From: Candidatus Defluviilinea gracilis
Lineage (GTDB): Bacteria; Chloroflexota; Anaerolineae; Anaerolineales; Villigracilaceae
DNA: 64,000 nt
Direction: 5' to 3'
NCBI GenBank assembly: GCA_016716235.1
Contig: JADJWS010000003.1
Location: 186,001 to 250,000 of the forward strand
A program made the translations under genes and the position numbers. Position 1 is the first letter of the stretch, and every line of letters begins with the position of its first letter. The notes under the pieces were generated by a model. That model was not told where the DNA came from and ran no database searches. It saw nothing but the letters and a program-made list of their open reading frames with translations. This document shows positions 60,579 to 64,000 of this stretch, piece after piece.

Positions 60579-62219
60579 TCAAGCGTAAGCGGCGAGCGCC
60601 TCGGCGGTGAGAAACTGCTTGGTTTTGGAAAGCAGGCTCAGGTTCATGCGAAGAAGCGACGTGGGTCGCACACGGTAGCGCGTCAACAAGTCGAAATCCT
60701 TCAACACCTCTTCTGGTTGCCCGTCGGCGGCTATATGCTTATCGCCGAACAACAACACGCGGTTGGCATACGTCACCGCGAGATCGAGATCATGCGTGAT
60801 GAACAGCGTCGCCGCGAAATTTTCGGCAACCAGCGATCTCCTCCCTTCCGACGGCTTGCACAGCGCTTCCATGAAATGCGTGTAATTCGAATAATCCTGC
60901 CCGGCGGTCGGCTCGTCCATGATCATAATCTTCGATTGCATTGCCAGCACTGCCGCGATCGTCGTGCGCTTTTGCTGACCAAACGAAAGCCCTAGCGGCG
61001 GGTACTCCTCGAACCCTTTCAAATTCATCGTAAGAATACTTTCAGCAACCAGCCGCGGAATCGAAAGACTGTCTATCTCCAGATTCTTCGGTCCAAACTC
61101 CAACTCCTCGCGCACGGTCGGCGCGAACAGCATGTGCGTGGGGCTTTGAAACACAAACCCAAGCGAATGGGCGATCTGCGCAACGCTCATACTGTTTGTA
61201 TCTTTGCCTTCCACGAGCACGCGTCCGCTGGTCGGCTTAAGCAACCCGATGGCATGTTTGACCAGCGTAGACTTCCCCGCGCCATTCGGACCCAACACCG
61301 CGATCAAGTCGCCGCGACGGATCTGGAGATTGACATTGTGCAAGATCAGAGGCGATTCGTCGCTGTAGCGAAAATCCACGTTCTCGAACACGACGAGCGG
61401 CTCGCCTCGCTCCTCCCGCGCGGCTGGTTCAACCTTCGGCGGCATTTTCTCCGCCTGCCGCACCCGCTTCACTACCCATTCGGCCGGGAGTTTCACCTCG
61501 CGATGATCGATCACGGTCGGCAAACTGGTAATTGGTCCGAGATACTTCACCTGTCCCGCTTCCAGGTACATCAACCGATCAGGCTTGGCAACAATGGCGT
61601 CTTCTACGCGGTGCTCGATCAACACGACCGTCTTTCCCTCGTCTGCCAGGCTTCGGAAAACTTCGAGGGCTTCGTGAGCAGACGCAGGGTCGAGAGATGC
61701 GAGCGGTTCATCCAGCATCAGAATGGAGGGGTTCATCGCCAGCAATCCTGCCAGCGCGACCTTTTGTTTTTCTCCGCCTGAGAGATGGAAGGTTTCGCGC
61801 TCGAGCAGGTATTCGATTTTCAACCGCTTCGTCGCCGCATCTACGCGAGCGAGGATTTCCTCGCGCGGCAAGCCGAGATTTTCGGGACCAAATGCGATCT
61901 CATTGAACACATTGCTCGCCACGATCTGTCGTTCGGGGTCTTGCAACAATGTGCCCACCGTCTGCGCCACATCGGCGATCTGCATCTCGGAAACATCCCT
62001 GCCATGCAAAAGGACTTTGCCCGCGCGCTCTCCTTTATAGGAGCGCGGTATCAAGCCATTGATGCAACGCGCCAGGGTGGTCTTGCCGCACCCGCTCGAC
62101 CCGGCAATTAACAGCATTTCGCCGGGTTTCAGATCGAATGAAATATGGTCGATCGCCTTTTCCGGGCGGGTCCGATATTGAAAGGATAAATTCTCGATCA
62201 CCAGTGGAGATTGACTCAT
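60579..62219 (-). CDS. ECF transporter ATPase, two fused ABC domains
   Basis: 546 residues with two nucleotide-binding domains: Walker A GSSGCGKTT, signature LSGGEKQ, then GPNGAGKST and LSFGQQKR (degenerate second signature), each with a Walker B (ILMLDEP and IMIMDEP). It replaces the EcfA1/A2 pair. The fused form is known in YkoD-like group II ECF systems. Confidence 0.93.
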   Translation of the reverse strand: MSQSPLVIENLSFQYRTRPEKAIDHISFDLKPGEMLLIAGSSGCGKTTLARCINGLIPRSYKGERAGKVLLHGRDVSEMQIADVAQTVGTLLQDPERQIVASNVFNEIAFGPENLGLPREEILARVDAATKRLKIEYLLERETFHLSGGEKQKVALAGLLAMNPSILMLDEPLASLDPASAHEALEVFRSLADEGKTVVLIEHRVEDAIVAKPDRLMYLEAGQVKYLGPITSLPTVIDHREVKLPAEWVVKRVRQAEKMPPKVEPAAREERGEPLVVFENVDFRYSDESPLILHNVNLQIRRGDLIAVLGPNGAGKSTLVKHAIGLLKPTSGRVLVEGKDTNSMSVAQIAHSLGFVFQSPTHMLFAPTVREELEFGPKNLEIDSLSIPRLVAESILTMNLKGFEEYPPLGLSFGQQKRTTIAAVLAMQSKIMIMDEPTAGQDYSNYTHFMEALCKPSEGRRSLVAENFAATLFITHDLDLAVTYANRVLLFGDKHIAADGQPEEVLKDFDLLTRYRVRPTSLLRMNLSLLSKTKQFLTAEALAAYA

Positions 62220-62227
62220 CGCATCAC

Positions 62228-63025
62228 CTAATACGTTACCATAATTTTTTCGCCAAGTTTTATGCCGAGGGCGCGTTCCGCGCTGCCATGTACCACAGAA
62301 ATGAGCAAGGCGCCTGAGATGCCCATCAAAGCGATCGCTTCGCCTGCCGGTCTATCGCCAAACGTATTCACCATGCCTTTGATCTCAATATCCAATACTT
62401 TGACTGTAATGGATTCTTTCCGTTCCAGCGCGGTATCCAGATGCTCGGCGTGAATGTTGGTCGAGATATTTCCGAAATTGTCGATGTAAATCGCCTCGCC
62501 TTGCCAGCCATGTTCTGTGCGGAAGGGTTTGGGCAGGTCAATCCGTACCGGGTCATTCAACGGCGTTCCCAAGTCGCCAATCGGCACTCCGTTTGCCAGG
62601 TGGGCGGCGATTGGGGAGAAGATATCGCGCCCATGGAACACAAAACTGATGACCGGCAGCCAATATCGAATCCGATTCAGTTCCACAAATTTGGTTTTCC
62701 AGCCGGAATCTTCTGCGCGATCCAGCAAACCGGAGATGACGCCGTTGTCGGGTCCCACGTAGAACCAGTCGCCGATCTGCGCCGCCATTGGTCGGCGTTT
62801 TGTGCCAACGCCTGGGTCGACCGCAACCAAGTGGATCGAACCCTTGGGAAAGGATGGAACGGAACGCTCCAAAATATACGCGGCTTCGTGGATATTTAGA
62901 GCTTGAACCATATGACTCAGGTCAGAGATTTGCGCTGTCGGGCACATGCCCCAGATCACGCCTTTCATCACTCCCACCGTGCCGTCTTTGATTCCATAGT
63001 CGGTCATCAGGCTGATAACTGTCAA
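62228..63025 (-). CDS. SAM hydroxide adenosyltransferase (DUF62)
   Basis: 265 residues; TTG start with GGGAGAGA upstream. VDPGVGTKRRP supplies Asp and Arg and FHGRDIFSPIAAHLANG the His of the Asp-Arg-His triad used by PH0463/TM0088-type enzymes, which split S-adenosylmethionine with water into adenosine and methionine. The chlorinase/fluorinase loop is not evident. First gene of the ECF operon (8-base gap). Confidence 0.92.
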   Translation of the reverse strand: MTVISLMTDYGIKDGTVGVMKGVIWGMCPTAQISDLSHMVQALNIHEAAYILERSVPSFPKGSIHLVAVDPGVGTKRRPMAAQIGDWFYVGPDNGVISGLLDRAEDSGWKTKFVELNRIRYWLPVISFVFHGRDIFSPIAAHLANGVPIGDLGTPLNDPVRIDLPKPFRTEHGWQGEAIYIDNFGNISTNIHAEHLDTALERKESITVKVLDIEIKGMVNTFGDRPAGEAIALMGISGALLISVVHGSAERALGIKLGEKIMVTY

Positions 63026-63047
63026 CGGTCTCTCCCAGGAGATTGTC

Positions 63048-63108
63048 AGGACTTACGCAGTTGGCGGGCAGTTGTACTGCCGCCGCCGCAGTGCTGGTTG
63101 TAAGTCCT
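63048..63108. repeat. REP-like element, AGGACTTACGCA ends (copy 2)
   Basis: AGGACTTACGCAGTTGGCGG, GGCAGTTGTACTGCC and GTTGTAAGTCCT; the same element as 33690-33771. The remaining spacer to 63460 holds a weak CACGGAT-type repeat (63190-63245) and a possible -10 TATACT at 63351-63356. Confidence 0.8.
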
Positions 63109-63460
63109 ACGATTATAAAACATTGTAGATGCCGAAACGCCTCGAGTATGCGACCATGGCTTTCATACAGTCGCAGTGAGCAATCTCTTTGGACACAGAT
63201 CGCACGGATGTCATGGATTTTCCCCGGAATCAACGGAAGAAAATCCGTCTACTCCGCGAAACTTGCGCTGAGCCTGTCGGGATATCCGGTACAAAAATGG
63301 GCGCAAGTTAACTTGAAAAAGACTCAGTGTACTGATTATAAGCAATGTTGTATACTTTGATTACAGATTTGGGCTCATGGAATCAATGAGAAAATCTGGA
63401 GCAGCCGATTTCAAATCGTCGAGATTGGCGGCGTTATACATCCCTGGAAAAGGAGAAACC

Positions 63461-63955
63461 ATGTTAATCAGTCCTGAATTGGCGAAAGCCATCAACGCCC
63501 AGATCGGCAACGAGTTCGGCGCGAGTATGCAATATTTGAGTATTGCGAGTCACTTCCACGCGCAGAAACTGACGCTGTTGTCAAAATTGTTTTTCGAACA
63601 GGCGGAAGAGGAAAAAACGCACGCGATGAAATTCGTGCATTACATCCTCGACACGCAGGCGGAATTGCAAATCCCTGCCATTGCATCGCCGAAACCGAAG
63701 TTCGCCTCTGCTGAGGAAGCAGTGAAAGCCGCGCTGGCGTGGGAAACAGAAGTGACCGAGCAGATCAAAGCCCTCATGGACATGGCGGTTTCGCAAAACG
63801 ATTATCTGGCGCAGAACTTCCTGCAATGGTTCATTGACGAGCAATTGGAAGAGATCAACAAAATGGATCAGTTATTGAGTGTGATCCAACGCGCGGGCGA
63901 GAAAAACCTGCTCATGGTGGAAGCGTATCTGGTTCACATGGAGAAAGCAGGGTAA
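63461..63955 (+). CDS. ftnA: ferritin
   Basis: 164 residues from ATG 63461 (AAAGGAGAAACC). Ferroxidase residues in NEFGASMQYLSIASHF and FFEQAEEEKTHAMKFVHYI (E and ExxH), and QWFIDEQLEE later. Stores iron as a 24-mer in the cytoplasm. A haem-binding Met of bacterioferritin is not evident. Confidence 0.93.
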   Translation: MLISPELAKAINAQIGNEFGASMQYLSIASHFHAQKLTLLSKLFFEQAEEEKTHAMKFVHYILDTQAELQIPAIASPKPKFASAEEAVKAALAWETEVTEQIKALMDMAVSQNDYLAQNFLQWFIDEQLEEINKMDQLLSVIQRAGEKNLLMVEAYLVHMEKAG

Positions 63956-63960
63956 CTAAA

Positions 63961-63998
63961 AAAGAGACCGTCACCTTGAAGATGACGGTCTCTCTTTT
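63961..63998 (+). terminator. terminator after ferritin
   Basis: AGAGACCGTCA / TGACGGTCTCT stem with a T run. Confidence 0.9.
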
Positions 63999-64000
63999 TC

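Overview
This 64 kb window reads as chromosome from an uncultured-type Chloroflexota bacterium, probably class Anaerolineae. That placement is inference from gene content and style: an LDH-like malate dehydrogenase beside a mitochondrial-type citrate synthase, TadE/TadG pilus-locus proteins and lipoproteins with long Thr-Pro linkers, an archaeal/eukaryotic-type prolyl-tRNA synthetase, moderately high GC, and intergenic spaces packed with short palindromic repeats. There are no rRNA or tRNA genes, no CRISPR array and no prophage. Genes cover most of the sequence on both strands.

Layout. 0-6.2 kb: a membrane protein, a sirtuin (minus), two paralogous Thr-Pro lipoproteins and a TolB-like propeller (minus), then a TPR membrane protein and an unknown protein. 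6.6-14.3 kb: oligopeptidase B, then a minus block with citrate synthase, malate dehydrogenase, thioredoxin reductase and a MurA that carries Asp at the fosfomycin cysteine position. 14.4-19.4 kb: prepilin peptidase, TadE-like, TadG/vWA and a large TadE-like Thr-Pro protein. 19.5-24.9 kb: glmS behind a glmS ribozyme, dCMP deaminase, PspC, a DUF433/DUF5615 toxin-antitoxin-like pair whose toxin carries an in-frame stop, and an FAD oxidoreductase. 25.0-26.7 kb: a decayed IS1182-type element. 26.7-33.5 kb: a SufR-like regulator divergent from aldehyde dehydrogenase, iscX, nuoB, nuoCD, nuoI and an Mrp ATPase, an iron-sulfur themed unit. 33.8-43.0 kb: surface proteins, PSP1 protein, PIG-L deacetylase, M20 peptidase, a diguanylate cyclase, an autoregulated GbsR/MarR-type regulator and a nucleotide-sugar-type dehydrogenase. 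43.0-48.7 kb: an accessory-looking minus operon (cca, mrr, orphan antitoxin, truncated hisN, carotenoid gene, a second PIN-like pair, full hisN, DUF2726 protein). 48.7-58.9 kb: LOG protein, proS, small proteins, a second FAD oxidoreductase, UspA, acetyl-CoA synthetase, a broken RelE pair, DUF1684. 59.0-64.0 kb: an ECF transporter operon led by a SAM hydroxide adenosyltransferase, and ferritin.

Themes. Central metabolism (citrate synthase, malate dehydrogenase, Acs, complex I parts) points to a respiring heterotroph. The most notable structures are non-coding: a glmS ribozyme whose P3 region contains a dispersed palindromic repeat; a set of genes whose TATAAT box lies only 6-7 nt from the start codon, implying leaderless mRNAs; an operator-like palindrome on the promoter of the GbsR-type gene; and many families of short dyad repeats that occupy intergenic space and have also entered coding sequences (hisN, cca) in frame.
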